Positions 17,103 through 26,932 are shown, numbered from the stretch's first letter. The stretch: DNA of 64,000 nucleotides from Defluviitaleaceae bacterium (GCA_009786925.1 WRGY01000126.1:47702-111701); one strand, 5' to 3'. Program-made: numbers and translations. Notes: a model not told the origin generated them from the sequence alone.

Positions 17103-17639
17103 ATGATTTTTAGAAAACTAGCATGGTTTTTTTCTTTTTTATGTATGGCGTTCCTTTTTTTTATGTCCTCACGCCCTATCGAGCAGTCCAGAGAGGACTC
17201 CGCACGAGTGATGGCACTCTTTGGCATGGCCGACCTCGTAGAATACGGCGACGAAGTCAACGAATATGGACATATCATACTTTCCCAAGCTCATATCATG
17301 ATTAGAAAATACGCACATGTGGCCATCTACGGTACACTTGCCGTGCTTTACTTTGGCTCGCTGTATGGATATTTTGGGAAAATCATACCCACTGCCATCA
17401 TTTCACTGCTGCTCGCCACATTATACGGCGCGACCGACGAAATCCATCAAATCTTCAGCAACCGCGGCGCGAGCGTAAGCGATGTTTTCATTAACGCTTT
17501 GGGGGCAATAATAGGACTGTCGATTATTTCTGTCATTTTCTTTGCAATAGAAAAAACACCGCGTGCCAAAAAAATATTTAGCTATGTATATGATTTTGAC
17601 CCGCCCGGAGGTAACTTACTATGGAAGAAATCAGTTTAA
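17103..17639 (+). CDS. VanZ-family membrane protein
   Basis: The product is 178 residues from the ATG at 17103, which has AGAGGG about 8 bases upstream; the longer in-frame ATG at 17052 lacks a site. It shows about four membrane helices and the VanZ hallmarks RKYAHVAIYG, then DEIHQIFSNR and SVSDVFINALGA. VanZ proteins give low-level teicoplanin resistance in one case and otherwise have unknown roles, often near envelope genes. It overlaps the wzz-like gene by 19 bases, so it is the first gene of the polysaccharide transcript and may act in the same process. Confidence 0.82.
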   Translation: MIFRKLAWFFSFLCMAFLFFMSSRPIEQSREDSARVMALFGMADLVEYGDEVNEYGHIILSQAHIMIRKYAHVAIYGTLAVLYFGSLYGYFGKIIPTAIISLLLATLYGATDEIHQIFSNRGASVSDVFINALGAIIGLSIISVIFFAIEKTPRAKKIFSYVYDFDPPGGNLLWKKSV

Positions 17640-18841
17640 AAGAGTTAATACAAACGATATTGCGTGGCAAGTTCATAATCATCGGTATCACTTTTGCTGC
17701 CTTAGTATTAGGCGCGGTGGCTTTTTTGCTTATCCCAAGCCGCTATTCTGCCACAGCAAATATACTCGCAAACCCCATCACTGCTAACATTGCAGGCGCG
17801 GAGGCCGAGCTAAACTTCCCGCATATGGACATGGACTCCTATATGGAACTTTTTCTTAACACCGACACAATGCGCCAGACTATAGAAGTCCTTGACCTGG
17901 TCGATGGTAATGGCGAGCCTCTCTCCACATATGCCCTTGCAAGCATAGTAACCCTAAACAGCACCCCTCGCACCAACATACTCAACGTAAGTGTATCCCA
18001 CCGCGACCCGGAAATGGCTGCACTCATTGCAAACGAGTTGAGTCTCCAATTCATAAACCATGTAACAGAAATCTACCAAGCCATAGCCGCCACCGCCGCA
18101 AACGTAATAGCAGAAAGAATAGCCGAGGCAGAAATCGCATTGGACATCGCCTCAGCAAACCTACGCGAATTTTTAATTTCATCAGACAACATCGACCTAT
18201 TAAACGCAGAAATAAATATCCTCACATATAACATAACCAACCTAAAAAATGAACTAAGTCTCCTATATATGTCCATAGACACCGACACGCGTTCCATAGA
18301 AGCCCTGTTGGAACTCATCGCCGACGCGCCTTCTACAACAAACAACCCTACATTATCCACAACAATCAACAGTCGCGGCACCCACACAGGGACATATAAC
18401 CTAGAGCTAAACCTATCCGATGACATAAGCCAATTTGCCCTAAACCTCCGCCTAACCGAAACAACCGCCCGCCGAATAGAGCAAACAAACCGCAAAGACG
18501 TAATCGAAGAAAATCTGGAACGTTTGGAGTATCACCTTCAAAACCTACGCGCAACCCAAGCCGAAGAGCAATTTCGCTACGACAACATAATCCGCCATCA
18601 AAGCATCGCAGAAAGCACATTAATAATGTATGTACAGCAATATAACCAAGCACTGATGATAGAAGCCTCAAACCTGGGCAATCTCAATATCAAAATAATA
18701 ACAGAAGCCGCAGAGCCCACAGAATCTTACAACCGCAACGCAATATTATTTGGTGGCATATCAGGCGCGTTTGGACTGTTTGTCGGTGTGCTAATCGTGT
18801 TGTTTATGCATTACTGGAAACATGAGGCGGGTAATGTCTAA
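17621..18841 (+). CDS. Wzz-type polysaccharide chain-length determinant
   Basis: The 406-residue product has an N-terminal Wzz domain with a first membrane helix (about 20-38), a long extracytoplasmic coiled-coil region (about 150-340) and a second membrane helix (about 375-398, GGISGAFGLFVGVLIVLF). This is the topology of Wzz/CapA-type co-polymerases that set glycan length together with a Wzy polymerase. No tyrosine-kinase domain is fused or adjacent. CGGAGG lies 9 bases ahead of the ATG. Two Wzy-like proteins on the opposite strand are likely partners. Confidence 0.82.
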   Translation: MEEISLKELIQTILRGKFIIIGITFAALVLGAVAFLLIPSRYSATANILANPITANIAGAEAELNFPHMDMDSYMELFLNTDTMRQTIEVLDLVDGNGEPLSTYALASIVTLNSTPRTNILNVSVSHRDPEMAALIANELSLQFINHVTEIYQAIAATAANVIAERIAEAEIALDIASANLREFLISSDNIDLLNAEINILTYNITNLKNELSLLYMSIDTDTRSIEALLELIADAPSTTNNPTLSTTINSRGTHTGTYNLELNLSDDISQFALNLRLTETTARRIEQTNRKDVIEENLERLEYHLQNLRATQAEEQFRYDNIIRHQSIAESTLIMYVQQYNQALMIEASNLGNLNIKIITEAAEPTESYNRNAILFGGISGAFGLFVGVLIVLFMHYWKHEAGNV

Positions 18842-19430
18842 GCTATTGTACCATGGTGGCGACACAACCCTAACACTTGATAAGATAAAGTTGCCGGGAC
18901 TACGTTGTGATTGCGACTTTGGGCAAGGATTTTATTTAGCAGAGCAAAAGGATACTGCCGAAGAATGGATTAGAAAGAGAAAATCTCCCGTGATTAGTGT
19001 GTACGAATATGATGACGACAAGAGCGAGCAAGTACAATTGCAGGGTGTGGATTGGTTAAAGGTTGTACTGGGATTTAGGGAAAGAATGTTTAACATAACA
19101 TTTAGTAAAAATGTCGTGGTGGGGGCTATAGCAAACGATGATATGACCGTATCAATACCGGCTTTTATGATAGGGGGTATAGGAGGTATCGGTGATACTC
19201 GTTTGATAAAGTCGCTGGAGTATTGCAAATCGGGCAACCAGTATGTATTTAAAAACAATTTAAACGGCTTACGCCTTGTTGACTCTTACGAGTTAAAGGG
19301 TTCAAACCTAGACTCCGCTATCCTGAGACATAAAGAGAGACGTGTATCTATGCATAAAGACCTGTTGCACCTGCGCAAAAGTGCGTTTGAAGGAGAAAAA
19401 TTCATAGAAGATTATCGAGAAGACGGCTGA
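18834..19430 (+). CDS. DUF3990-family, ADP-ribosyltransferase-like protein
   Basis: The 198-residue product begins MSKLLYHGGD and continues with DFGQGFYLAEQKDTAEEW at about residues 28-45. LYHGS plus DFGxGFYLT plus xxAxxWA is the DUF3990 signature, a family with an ART-like fold in which His7 and Tyr34 would be the first two residues of the H-Y-E triad; the Glu is not assigned. Such proteins are often coded beside a small DUF3791 partner, absent here. I preferred the ATG at 18834, which has a GAGGCGGG site, over 18822. It overlaps the wzz-like stop and is followed after 7 bases by an unknown gene. A toxin role is inferred only. Confidence 0.7.
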   Translation: MSKLLYHGGDTTLTLDKIKLPGLRCDCDFGQGFYLAEQKDTAEEWIRKRKSPVISVYEYDDDKSEQVQLQGVDWLKVVLGFRERMFNITFSKNVVVGAIANDDMTVSIPAFMIGGIGGIGDTRLIKSLEYCKSGNQYVFKNNLNGLRLVDSYELKGSNLDSAILRHKERRVSMHKDLLHLRKSAFEGEKFIEDYREDG

Positions 19431-19437
19431 GATAATT

Positions 19438-19890
19438 ATGCATTTTGAGTACGACTATTTTGTGACGGCAAAACTGTCTGAGTGGGCAAGGAGACTCCCC
19501 GATGACTGTGATTTTTTAGACTACTGGTTTAATTTTTTTATGTCTGATATAAAGCGCGGTATAGATGATAAGGGGCTGGATAACTCTACTTCTTTTTGGC
19601 TTACCAGGTGGCGTTATGATTTTGAAAAGGAGTATTCTCCAATACACGGAGAAGGATACTTTGACTACGAACGAGCATGGTTTGCTATGTATACTCAATA
19701 CCTCGTGTACGAACTCCAAACACCCAGCAGGTTATTGGCAAACCATTATGAGATAAAGGTATTCAAGTGGTTGCTCGAGAGATACCAGCAGTACCATACT
19801 ATAGGCGTTAACCTGTTCATTGACTACTTTACAGAAGAGTGGGGCTTCCCTCCTAATGTCACAAAACCCGCACGAATTGTAAATTGCTAG
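19438..19890 (+). CDS. Unknown acidic aromatic-rich protein beside the ART-like gene
   Basis: I do not recognise this 150-residue protein. It is soluble, acidic and unusually rich in Tyr, Trp and Phe (WFNFFMSD, FWLTRWRYDFEKEY, ERAWFAMYTQY). It starts 7 bases after the DUF3990 gene, so the two are co-expressed, and it occupies the place of the usual partner. It may be an antitoxin, an immunity protein or a modified target. A decayed second copy of its 3' end lies in the following gap, suggesting past duplication of this pair. Confidence 0.6.
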   Translation: MHFEYDYFVTAKLSEWARRLPDDCDFLDYWFNFFMSDIKRGIDDKGLDNSTSFWLTRWRYDFEKEYSPIHGEGYFDYERAWFAMYTQYLVYELQTPSRLLANHYEIKVFKWLLERYQQYHTIGVNLFIDYFTEEWGFPPNVTKPARIVNC

Positions 19891-19937
19891 AAAGGTAGAA
19901 TCTTATGTTGGTTAGCAAATTGCATTCAGCACTCAGT

Positions 19938-20075
19938 TTGCAAGCTCCAAGCCCTTGGCAAGATGCTAAAAGGGTATAGTCGCATAAGCATGTTTATGCG
20001 ATCACACATAAAATATTCGTAACAACACAGCATCCACGGTGTTTATTGACTGTTTTACAGAAAATATGATTTTTC
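19938..20075 (+). pseudogene. Remnant of a second copy of the 19438 gene
   Basis: Bases 20039-20063 match the end of the preceding gene: TGTTTATTGACTG... against TGTTCATTGACTA..., with 21 of 25 bases equal by eye. They translate as FIDCFTE where the gene has FIDYFTE. Upstream, 19938-19955 reads LQAPSP where the gene has LQTPSR, in the right order. The frame is broken between the two parts, so this is a decayed copy. Confidence 0.5.
19980..20001 (+). other. Perfect hairpin in the gap before the GT2 gene
   Basis: TCGCATAA (19980-19987) and TTATGCGA (19994-20001) form an 8-base stem with a 6-base loop. No T run follows, so it is not a standard terminator. It lies between the two parts of the gene remnant. 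Confidence 0.5.
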
Positions 20076-20103
20076 GCCAAATATCACAAGAAAGAGGGGT
20101 TAC

Positions 20104-20841
20104 ATGAGAACAGTCTCCATAAGCATTATAACTGCTGTTTTTAATGGCTCTTCAACTATTTCAAAAACCATCACATCTGTTCTGGAACAAACACTCACAC
20201 CACTGGAGTATATAATTATAGATGGAGCGTCCTCAGATAATACACTAGAAATTGCTGAATCTTTTCGCCGTCTTTTTGATGAACGTGGGATTCGATATCT
20301 CATAGTATCAGAAGCTGACAAGGGCATTTATGACGCTATGAACAAGGGAATTGCATTGGCTGAAGGCGAAATCATTGGGATGATTAACTCTGATGATTGG
20401 TATGAGCCAACAGCCATACAAACTGTAAAGGAAACATATGCGAAAAAACCTTTTGATATGTTCTGGGCAGATGTCCGATTGATATCTCCCAAGGGCGTTA
20501 TCATAAAAAATGTCAAAGAGTATCCAATAACAACAAGATACTGGCATCATTCATCTACATTCATTACAAAGGAAATATATAGTGAGGATAAACATCGGTG
20601 TGAGAGTATTTATGACGATTTTGAATTACATTTACGCCTAAGGAGAAAAAATGTACGGACTGCTACTGCTAATAAGGTGGTGTCAAACTTTTGTTTTGGT
20701 GGTGTAAGTAATGAGAAAAGCATAAAAAAAACAATAGAACGGATAAAGTTAAAATATTCAATTTATCGTACGCATGGTTACAACAGATTGTATCTTTTTG
20801 AATGCATGGGGATGGAGATTGCTAAATATCTTTTTTCTTAA
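20104..20841 (+). CDS. Family 2 glycosyltransferase
   Basis: A 245-residue GT-A enzyme with no membrane helix. It starts SISIITAVFNGSSTI, has YIIIDGASSDNT and then the metal- and nucleotide-binding MINSDDWY (the DxD site, about residues 97-101), and FELHLRLRRK near the C-terminus in place of the more usual EDxxL region. It resembles WcaE/colanic-acid-type transferases. GAGGGG lies 6 bases before the ATG. It directly precedes the GDP-fucose genes, so it could transfer fucose or mannose, but the donor cannot be told from sequence. Confidence 0.82.
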   Translation: MRTVSISIITAVFNGSSTISKTITSVLEQTLTPLEYIIIDGASSDNTLEIAESFRRLFDERGIRYLIVSEADKGIYDAMNKGIALAEGEIIGMINSDDWYEPTAIQTVKETYAKKPFDMFWADVRLISPKGVIIKNVKEYPITTRYWHHSSTFITKEIYSEDKHRCESIYDDFELHLRLRRKNVRTATANKVVSNFCFGGVSNEKSIKKTIERIKLKYSIYRTHGYNRLYLFECMGMEIAKYLFS

Positions 20842-20862
20842 ATAAAAAAGGGGAGTGTTTTG

Positions 20863-21921
20863 GTGAGTAAGAAAGCATTAATTACCGGTGTTACAGGTCA
20901 AGACGGCTCATACTTGGCAGAGTTTCTGCTCGATAAAGGTTATGAAGTCTATGGATTGGTGCGCAGAAGCTCAACAAACCGAAAAGAGCGCATACATCAT
21001 CTTATAGATGTTCCAAGTTTCCATTTATGTTACGGCGACATTACAGACTCACTTAGCATTATAAAAATAGTGGGCAATGTCTGCCCGGATGAGATATATA
21101 ATTTAGCGGCACAAAGCCATGTTGCCGTCTCGTTTGAGGTGCCTGAGTACACCGCAGACGCAGACGCTATCGGCACACTGCGCTTACTGGAAGCTGTTCG
21201 TTTTTTAAAACTCGAAAAAAGCTGTAAAATATATCAAGCGTCAACATCAGAACTTTACGGAAAGGTACAAGAAGTCCCGCAAAGCGAAAAAACACCTTTT
21301 CATCCGCACTCCCCATATGCTTGTGCAAAACAATATGCATTTTGGATTACAATAAATTACAGGGAGGCTTACGGTATGTTTGCCGTTAACGGCATTCTTT
21401 TTAACCATGAATCCGAACGCCGCGGTGAGACCTTTGTTACGCGAAAAATCACACTTGCGGCGGCTCGTATTGCACAAAATTTGCAAGAAAAGTTATACCT
21501 TGGCAATTTAGACTCATTGCGCGATTGGGGATATGCGAAGGATTACGTAGAATGCATGTGGCTTATGTTGCAACATGACAAACCCGAGGATTTTGTACTC
21601 GCAACAGGCAAACAGTATTCTGTAAGAGATTTTGTAAACTTAGCATTTAAAGAAGTAGGGATTTTGTTGCGTTGGGAAGGCAAAGGAATAAACGAAAAGG
21701 GCATTGACGAATCAAGTGGCAAAATATTAGTCGAGGTCAAGGAAGAATTCTTTCGTCCTACAGATGTTGTAAATCTATTAGGCGACCCCACAAAAGCAAA
21801 AACCCTTTTGGGATGGAACCCGCAAAAAACTTCATTCGAAGAGTTAGTGCGACGCATGGTACGTTACGACATTGAGTATGTAAAACATATCCAAGCAGAA
21901 AGTGAAATTGGTAAAGCATAA
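20863..21921 (+). CDS. gmd: GDP-mannose 4,6-dehydratase
   Basis: An extended short-chain dehydrogenase that converts GDP-D-mannose to GDP-4-keto-6-deoxymannose using bound NADP. It shows the Rossmann motif TGVTGQDG (9-15), the LVRRSS loop, [15 protein letters not shown] and the catalytic YACAK (Tyr and Lys), plus the [13 protein letters not shown] block specific to Gmd. I placed the start at the GTG at 20863, with GGGGAG 7 bases upstream (352 residues); a TTG one codon earlier is also in frame. It overlaps fcl by one base. Confidence 0.95.
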   Translation: MSKKALITGVTGQDGSYLAEFLLDKGYEVYGLVRRSSTNRKERIHHLIDVPSFHLCYGDITDSLSIIKIVGNVCPDEIYNLAAQSHVAVSFEVPEYTADADAIGTLRLLEAVRFLKLEKSCKIYQASTSELYGKVQEVPQSEKTPFHPHSPYACAKQYAFWITINYREAYGMFAVNGILFNHESERRGETFVTRKITLAAARIAQNLQEKLYLGNLDSLRDWGYAKDYVECMWLMLQHDKPEDFVLATGKQYSVRDFVNLAFKEVGILLRWEGKGINEKGIDESSGKILVEVKEEFFRPTDVVNLLGDPTKAKTLLGWNPQKTSFEELVRRMVRYDIEYVKHIQAESEIGKA

Positions 21922-22862
21922 TGGTTATAACAAAACAAGATAAGATTTTTATTGCCGGACACAGAGGCATGGTCGGAGCGGCACTTGTTCGGGCTATGCA
22001 CGAACAAGAATACGAAAACATAATAACACGCACATCCGGTATGTTGGACTTACGACGACAAAGTGATGTAGAGTACTTTTTTGAGCAAGAAAAACCCGAC
22101 ATTGTAGTTCTTGCGGCTGCAAAAGTTGGCGGGATATATGCAAACAACACATACCCTGCCGAGTTTGGTTACGACAATCTTATTATGGCCTTAAATGTAA
22201 TTCATGCCGCATGGAAAAACAGAGTAAAAAAATTACTATTCCTAGGTTCTTCATGTATATATCCCCGAACAGCTTCTCAGCCAATGAAGGAAAGCTGTCT
22301 GCTCACCGGAGAACTTGAACAAACGAATGAAGCCTACGCACTTGCAAAAATCGCAGGCTTAAAGTTATGCTCATACTACAACCGCCAATATGATGCTGAT
22401 TTTATAAGCTGTATGCCCACTAATCTTTACGGTCCGGGAGACAATTACCATATTAAGAACTCTCATGTCTTACCTGCATTAATACGCCGTTTTCACGAAG
22501 CAAAAGAAGCCGGCTCCCCAGAGGTTACAATCTGGGGGACGGGTACGCCGCTGCGAGAGTTTCTTTATGTTGACGACTTAGCAAATGCTTGTATTTTTTT
22601 ACTGGAAAATTATACAGGCGATGAAACTGTTAATATAGGAACAGGCAAGGAAATAACAATTTCTGAGCTTGCAAAATTAGTTGCCGACATCATTGGATAT
22701 AGCGGAAAAATAATACAGGATTCTTCTATGCCGGATGGTACTCCGCGCAAACTATTGGATGTATCCAAAATGAAGGCACTTGGATGGAAATACACAACCG
22801 AACTGAAAGATGGAATCCGACTGACATATAAAGATTTTCTTGCTTGCGGCGGAAGGGAATGA
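21921..22862 (+). CDS. fcl: GDP-L-fucose synthase
   Basis: This 313-residue epimerase/reductase turns the Gmd product into GDP-L-fucose. The sequence shows GHRGMVG for NADPH (13-19), AAAKVGGI, the catalytic SSCIYPR, the YALAK Tyr-Lys pair and the [11 protein letters not shown] block. It is fused by a one-base overlap to gmd (TAATG) and is followed immediately by manC, so the whole route from mannose 1-phosphate to GDP-fucose is made from one message. Confidence 0.95.
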   Translation: MVITKQDKIFIAGHRGMVGAALVRAMHEQEYENIITRTSGMLDLRRQSDVEYFFEQEKPDIVVLAAAKVGGIYANNTYPAEFGYDNLIMALNVIHAAWKNRVKKLLFLGSSCIYPRTASQPMKESCLLTGELEQTNEAYALAKIAGLKLCSYYNRQYDADFISCMPTNLYGPGDNYHIKNSHVLPALIRRFHEAKEAGSPEVTIWGTGTPLREFLYVDDLANACIFLLENYTGDETVNIGTGKEITISELAKLVADIIGYSGKIIQDSSMPDGTPRKLLDVSKMKALGWKYTTELKDGIRLTYKDFLACGGRE

Positions 22863-22869
22863 CTGTAGC

Positions 22870-24201
22870 ATGAATATCGTACTGTTATCAGGCGGGTCTG
22901 GTGCGCGCCTTTGGCCTATATCAAACGAGGCTCGCTCTAAGCAATTTCTTAGGCTATTAAAGGATGAAAACGACAATCCAATGTCGATGATACAACGTGT
23001 TTATAAGCAAATAAGAGAGACAGGATATAGCGATAATATTATTATTTCTACCTGCGCTTCACAAACAGAATCCATCACTATGCAACTTGATGACAAGGTA
23101 GATTTGGTTGTTGAGCCTGAACGCCGCAACACTTTCCCTGCGATTGCACTTACCTGCGCTTATCTGCATTACGAAAAGCGTGTAGATAAGAGCCAGGTTG
23201 TCGTTATTTTACCAGTAGACCCGTGGGCTGGGATACATTACTTTCATAAATTAAAAGACATAGAGCAAGCACTTTTAAACAGTAAGCATAATATTTGTCT
23301 AATGGGAGTACACCCCACATATCCATCTGAAAAGTATGGATATATGATTCCTAACACAAACGATTTGCACCTTCCGATTAAACGCATCCAATGCTTTAAG
23401 GAAAAACCAAATCAAGACCAAGCAACTAAACTGATTTTGCAGGGAGCATTATGGAACTGCGGTGTGTTTGCCTTTAGACTTGGCTATATAATAGAAATTT
23501 CAAACAACTATATTTCAGCTTCCTGTTACGAAGATGTATTATCACAATATAATAATCTCCCTAAAAACAGTTTCGATTATGAGGTAATTGAGAATGAATC
23601 TTCAATTTGCGCGGTGGAATACACAGGAGAGTGGAAAGACCTAGGCACATGGAATACTTTCACGGAGCAAATGAGTGATTTTTGTACAGGCAATGTTGTG
23701 ATGGATGATACCAATGTTAACACTCATGCAATAAATGAATTAAACCTGCCCTTGATAGTAATGGGTGCAAAAGATATGATAATCGCCGCCACTTATAACG
23801 GTATTTTAGTATCAGACAAACATCAAAGCTCATATATGAAGCCTCTGGTTGAGTCTGTTCAAGGCCGTCCTATGTACGAAGAGTGTATGTGGGGAGACTA
23901 TCGTGTTTTAGACTATGTAGAGCATGTTGACGGCACAAAGTGTCTAACAAAGCGTCTCTATGTCCAAAAAGGTAAAAGCATTAGTTGCCACCTGCACCAC
24001 CACCATTCTGATGTGTGGACAATTATCTCCGGCTTAGGGGAATTCACGTTGGACGGTCAATGCAAAAAGGTATCTGTCGGTGACGTTTTGCAGATACAGG
24101 CAAATGCGAAGCACACTATACGTGCCATTAATGATTTAGAGATCATCGAAGTGCAAATCGGACATCTGCTAACTGAAGATGACGTTGTCTATTTCGACTA
24201 G
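22870..24201 (+). CDS. manC: Mannose-1-phosphate guanylyltransferase (type II, with cupin)
   Basis: The product is 443 residues from the ATG at 22870. The N-terminal nucleotidyltransferase has the signature LSGGSGARLWP followed by RSKQF, and makes GDP-mannose from GTP and mannose 1-phosphate. The C-terminal cupin (about 350-435) carries the His-rich HLHHHHS and typical phosphomannose-isomerase-like blocks (DVLQIQANAKHTIRA). It may therefore also have isomerase activity. A phosphomannomutase is not present in the window. It lies 7 bases after fcl and is followed after 17 bases by a glycosyltransferase. Confidence 0.93.
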   Translation: MNIVLLSGGSGARLWPISNEARSKQFLRLLKDENDNPMSMIQRVYKQIRETGYSDNIIISTCASQTESITMQLDDKVDLVVEPERRNTFPAIALTCAYLHYEKRVDKSQVVVILPVDPWAGIHYFHKLKDIEQALLNSKHNICLMGVHPTYPSEKYGYMIPNTNDLHLPIKRIQCFKEKPNQDQATKLILQGALWNCGVFAFRLGYIIEISNNYISASCYEDVLSQYNNLPKNSFDYEVIENESSICAVEYTGEWKDLGTWNTFTEQMSDFCTGNVVMDDTNVNTHAINELNLPLIVMGAKDMIIAATYNGILVSDKHQSSYMKPLVESVQGRPMYEECMWGDYRVLDYVEHVDGTKCLTKRLYVQKGKSISCHLHHHHSDVWTIISGLGEFTLDGQCKKVSVGDVLQIQANAKHTIRAINDLEIIEVQIGHLLTEDDVVYFD

Positions 24202-24218
24202 AAACAGGTGAGATACTT

Positions 24219-25424
24219 ATGAAAATCGTGCATATACAACCGTACTATAATGATGGTTTTGGTTATCACGAAAATCTATTGCCTCTTTATCAAGCGATGC
24301 AAGGTCATGAGGTCATACTCCTTACATCCACGCTAAAGAGCGGATTTAACAAGGAGAGGGTCGCACCAGCCGGAGAATTTATTGATAATGGATTTTCAGT
24401 AAAAAGATTACCCATAGCAGGGGAATTTAAAGACAGATTTGTAATATTTAAAGACCTATACTCTGAGCTTAAACAACAAAAACCAGATTATATATTCCAC
24501 CATCATGCAATGTCACTTTCCGTAAAAGTTGTATGCAAATATAAAAAAGACCATCCAAAAACCTTTGTTGCACTTGACAATCATGCAGACCTTAATATCA
24601 CAGGACGATACAAGATATGGAAATGTCTATATTACAATTTGTTTTGGAAGAGATTTTTCAAAAAATTTGATTCTTTTGTTGATTTATACTTTGGTGTTAC
24701 TCCGTTACGCTGTTTATTTCTCGAGGAGGAAATGGGGATTAAAAGTGACAAAATCCGGCTACTTCCTCTTGGTACAGATACGGCGAAGCTCGAAAGTTTT
24801 TCTATATCAAAAAAATCTTTGTTTTCTGAGCTTGGTATTGACCCAAGTAAAAAAATAATTGTGCATGGAGGGAAAATCACCCCTGAAAAAAAATGTGACC
24901 GGCTTATACAAGCATTTTCTAAAATTGATAATCCCGATTGGCAATTAGTTCTGTTTGGAAGGATTGAACATGACGTTATTCGAGATTTAATCATGAAGGA
25001 TTCAAGGATAGTTTATATTGATTGGCTAAACCGTGAAAAAACAATATCTGTATTAAAATATTCAGATATTGGAATCTGGAATACACAACATACAGCTTTG
25101 CTGGAGGATGCGGTAGCAGTCGGTTTGCCACTTATCCTTCGTTTTTATGGTAGCACCTGCCATTTAATAAGGAAAAGTGGATTTTTTTTGTACGATGAGT
25201 CAACGCGTGAAATACAAGACAAGTTAACATTCTTGCTAGAACATCCAACGATTGTCGAAGAATTTAAAAACAACGCCAAAGAGCTGTCTCACACCTTATC
25301 ATATAATAATGTCGCAAAAGAAAGCATCGAATATTATTATGATACATCCCCAAAAGCCTTGCATGTTGAATTTATGAATGACAAATATTTTGACCGCTCA
25401 TACCCATATATCAGAAAAATTTAG
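24219..25424 (+). CDS. Family 4 glycosyltransferase
   Basis: A 401-residue GT-B enzyme. The N-terminal domain begins KIVHIQPYYNDGFGYHE, and the C-terminal domain has the donor-binding segment HGGKITPEKKCDRLIQAF (about 217-234). The E-x7-E region typical of GT4 (LLEDAVAVGLPLI) is only partly kept. No signal peptide or membrane helix is seen, so it acts at the cytoplasmic face. AGGTGA lies 7 bases before the ATG. The sugar donor is unknown. Confidence 0.78.
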   Translation: MKIVHIQPYYNDGFGYHENLLPLYQAMQGHEVILLTSTLKSGFNKERVAPAGEFIDNGFSVKRLPIAGEFKDRFVIFKDLYSELKQQKPDYIFHHHAMSLSVKVVCKYKKDHPKTFVALDNHADLNITGRYKIWKCLYYNLFWKRFFKKFDSFVDLYFGVTPLRCLFLEEEMGIKSDKIRLLPLGTDTAKLESFSISKKSLFSELGIDPSKKIIVHGGKITPEKKCDRLIQAFSKIDNPDWQLVLFGRIEHDVIRDLIMKDSRIVYIDWLNREKTISVLKYSDIGIWNTQHTALLEDAVAVGLPLILRFYGSTCHLIRKSGFFLYDESTREIQDKLTFLLEHPTIVEEFKNNAKELSHTLSYNNVAKESIEYYYDTSPKALHVEFMNDKYFDRSYPYIRKI

Positions 25425-25461
25425 GTTGGAAATTGGCACGTTAACTTTTGAGGAGGCGACT

Positions 25462-26190
25462 ATGAGAAAACCGGAAAAGTCTATAGTAAGTAAATTATAT
25501 AAGCAGGGTATCCTACAAGACACTTCCATTTTATGTGTATGCGCGGGTGATGCCGAACAACGCTTGTTTGGTGAACTCGGCATAAAAAATGTTACGCTAT
25601 CAAATATAAGCGAATTAAGTATTACTAATCCCACTTATAAGTTTAGCAAACAAAACGCCATGAACCTAACATTTGAAAATGAAAGTTTTGATTATGTATT
25701 CGTTTCTAACGGACTACATCATTGCTCCTCACCACACAGGGCATTACTTGAGATGTATAGAGTTGCAAAAAAAGGTATTGTTGTCATTGAGAATAAAGAC
25801 AGCCTTTTAATGAGGATTGCCATAAAACTCAATTTAACTGTAAATTACGAAGGGATAGAAGAAATTACAAAACAAGGATGGGGCGGGTATAACAATAGCT
25901 GCATCCCCAATTATATATATCGTTGGACTGAAAGGGAGTTCAAAAAAACTATATGCTCTTATTATCCGATAGGCCATCATGATTTTAGATTTTTTTATGG
26001 CTTGGATATACCCGAAAGAACAAATGGTTTGATTGCTACAATTATAAAGGTAGCGATGTTTATATTTCCTAAATCAAAAAATGTTTTTTGCGCCACCATA
26101 ACAAAACCGGAAGTCTCCGGAAGTATATTTCCATGGATTAAAAACATTCCAAACTATAAAGATATTATAAATGATTTTCATACGCAGTAG
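25462..26190 (+). CDS. Class I SAM methyltransferase (Methyltransf_11 type)
   Basis: The product is 242 residues from the ATG at 25462, which has a strong GAGGAGG site; a longer frame beginning inside the preceding gene is less likely. Motif I is degenerate (ILCVCAGDAEQ), but the middle block FDYVFVSNGLHHCSSP and the following MYRVAKKGIVVIENKD are typical. It may methylate a sugar or lipid in the glycan pathway. It is one of two methyltransferases in the plus-strand unit; two more lie in the minus-strand unit. Confidence 0.72.
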   Translation: MRKPEKSIVSKLYKQGILQDTSILCVCAGDAEQRLFGELGIKNVTLSNISELSITNPTYKFSKQNAMNLTFENESFDYVFVSNGLHHCSSPHRALLEMYRVAKKGIVVIENKDSLLMRIAIKLNLTVNYEGIEEITKQGWGGYNNSCIPNYIYRWTEREFKKTICSYYPIGHHDFRFFYGLDIPERTNGLIATIIKVAMFIFPKSKNVFCATITKPEVSGSIFPWIKNIPNYKDIINDFHTQ

Positions 26191-26208
26191 CATAGAAAGG
26201 ATGAGAAT

Positions 26209-26919
26209 ATGACACATAGTTTATTAAAAAGGGTAACCAATAAGATAAGAAATAAAAAAGTAGAACTGAGAATCAAGAAACAAGCAACCAAGAGAGCGGG
26301 AGTGCAGTTTGTTGGCAGCAGTTATGGTGGGTTTAATGTTATTCCCTCGTGTTTACAAAAAAATTCAATTGTTTATTCGTTTGGAATAGGTGAAGATATT
26401 TCTTTTGATTTAGGAATACTTGATTTGACACCATGCACAGTTTTCGCATTTGACCCTACGCCAAAATCAATTGAATTTTTGAAGAACATTGAGTTGCCGG
26501 ATAAGTTTATTTTTACACCATGCGCAGTTGCCTCAAAAGATGGAGCTTTGCCATTCAACCTTCCATTGAATCCAAATCATGTATCAGGCTCATTGGTTGA
26601 TGCTTCTCACTTGGAAGAAAAAGCCCTTCTTGTTCCTGCAAAAACAATTAAATCAATCATGGAGTCTTTTGGTCATAAGCACATTGATTTAATAAAAATG
26701 GATATAGAAGGGTCTGAATTTGAAGTCATTGAAAATATGTTGCAAGATGTAGGGAGTTGTTTTTCTCAGTTATGTGTAGAGGTTCATCATTGGTTTTTCC
26801 CGGATGGTGAAGAAAGACTAAATAAAATGATTGCTCTGTTAAAAAAAGCCGGATACGAAATTTTTTCTGTAACAAAAGACGCAAGAGAGATGTCATTTAT
26901 CAGAACAAATGACAAGTGA
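26209..26919 (+). CDS. FkbM-family methyltransferase
   Basis: The 236-residue product has the FkbM layout: VYSFGIGEDISFDLG (in place of GxGIGxDxSF), FDPTP, the LIKMDIEGSEFEVI block (about 163-176), and EVHHW before a helix and sheet. FkbM enzymes O-methylate sugars and are common in polysaccharide loci. The Lys/Arg-rich N-terminus (residues 8-32) may help membrane or partner contact. AAGGATG lies just ahead of the ATG. It is followed by a glycosyltransferase that begins 13 bases after its stop. Confidence 0.83.
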   Translation: MTHSLLKRVTNKIRNKKVELRIKKQATKRAGVQFVGSSYGGFNVIPSCLQKNSIVYSFGIGEDISFDLGILDLTPCTVFAFDPTPKSIEFLKNIELPDKFIFTPCAVASKDGALPFNLPLNPNHVSGSLVDASHLEEKALLVPAKTIKSIMESFGHKHIDLIKMDIEGSEFEVIENMLQDVGSCFSQLCVEVHHWFFPDGEERLNKMIALLKKAGYEIFSVTKDAREMSFIRTNDK

Positions 26920-26932
26920 AAGGAAAAAACCA

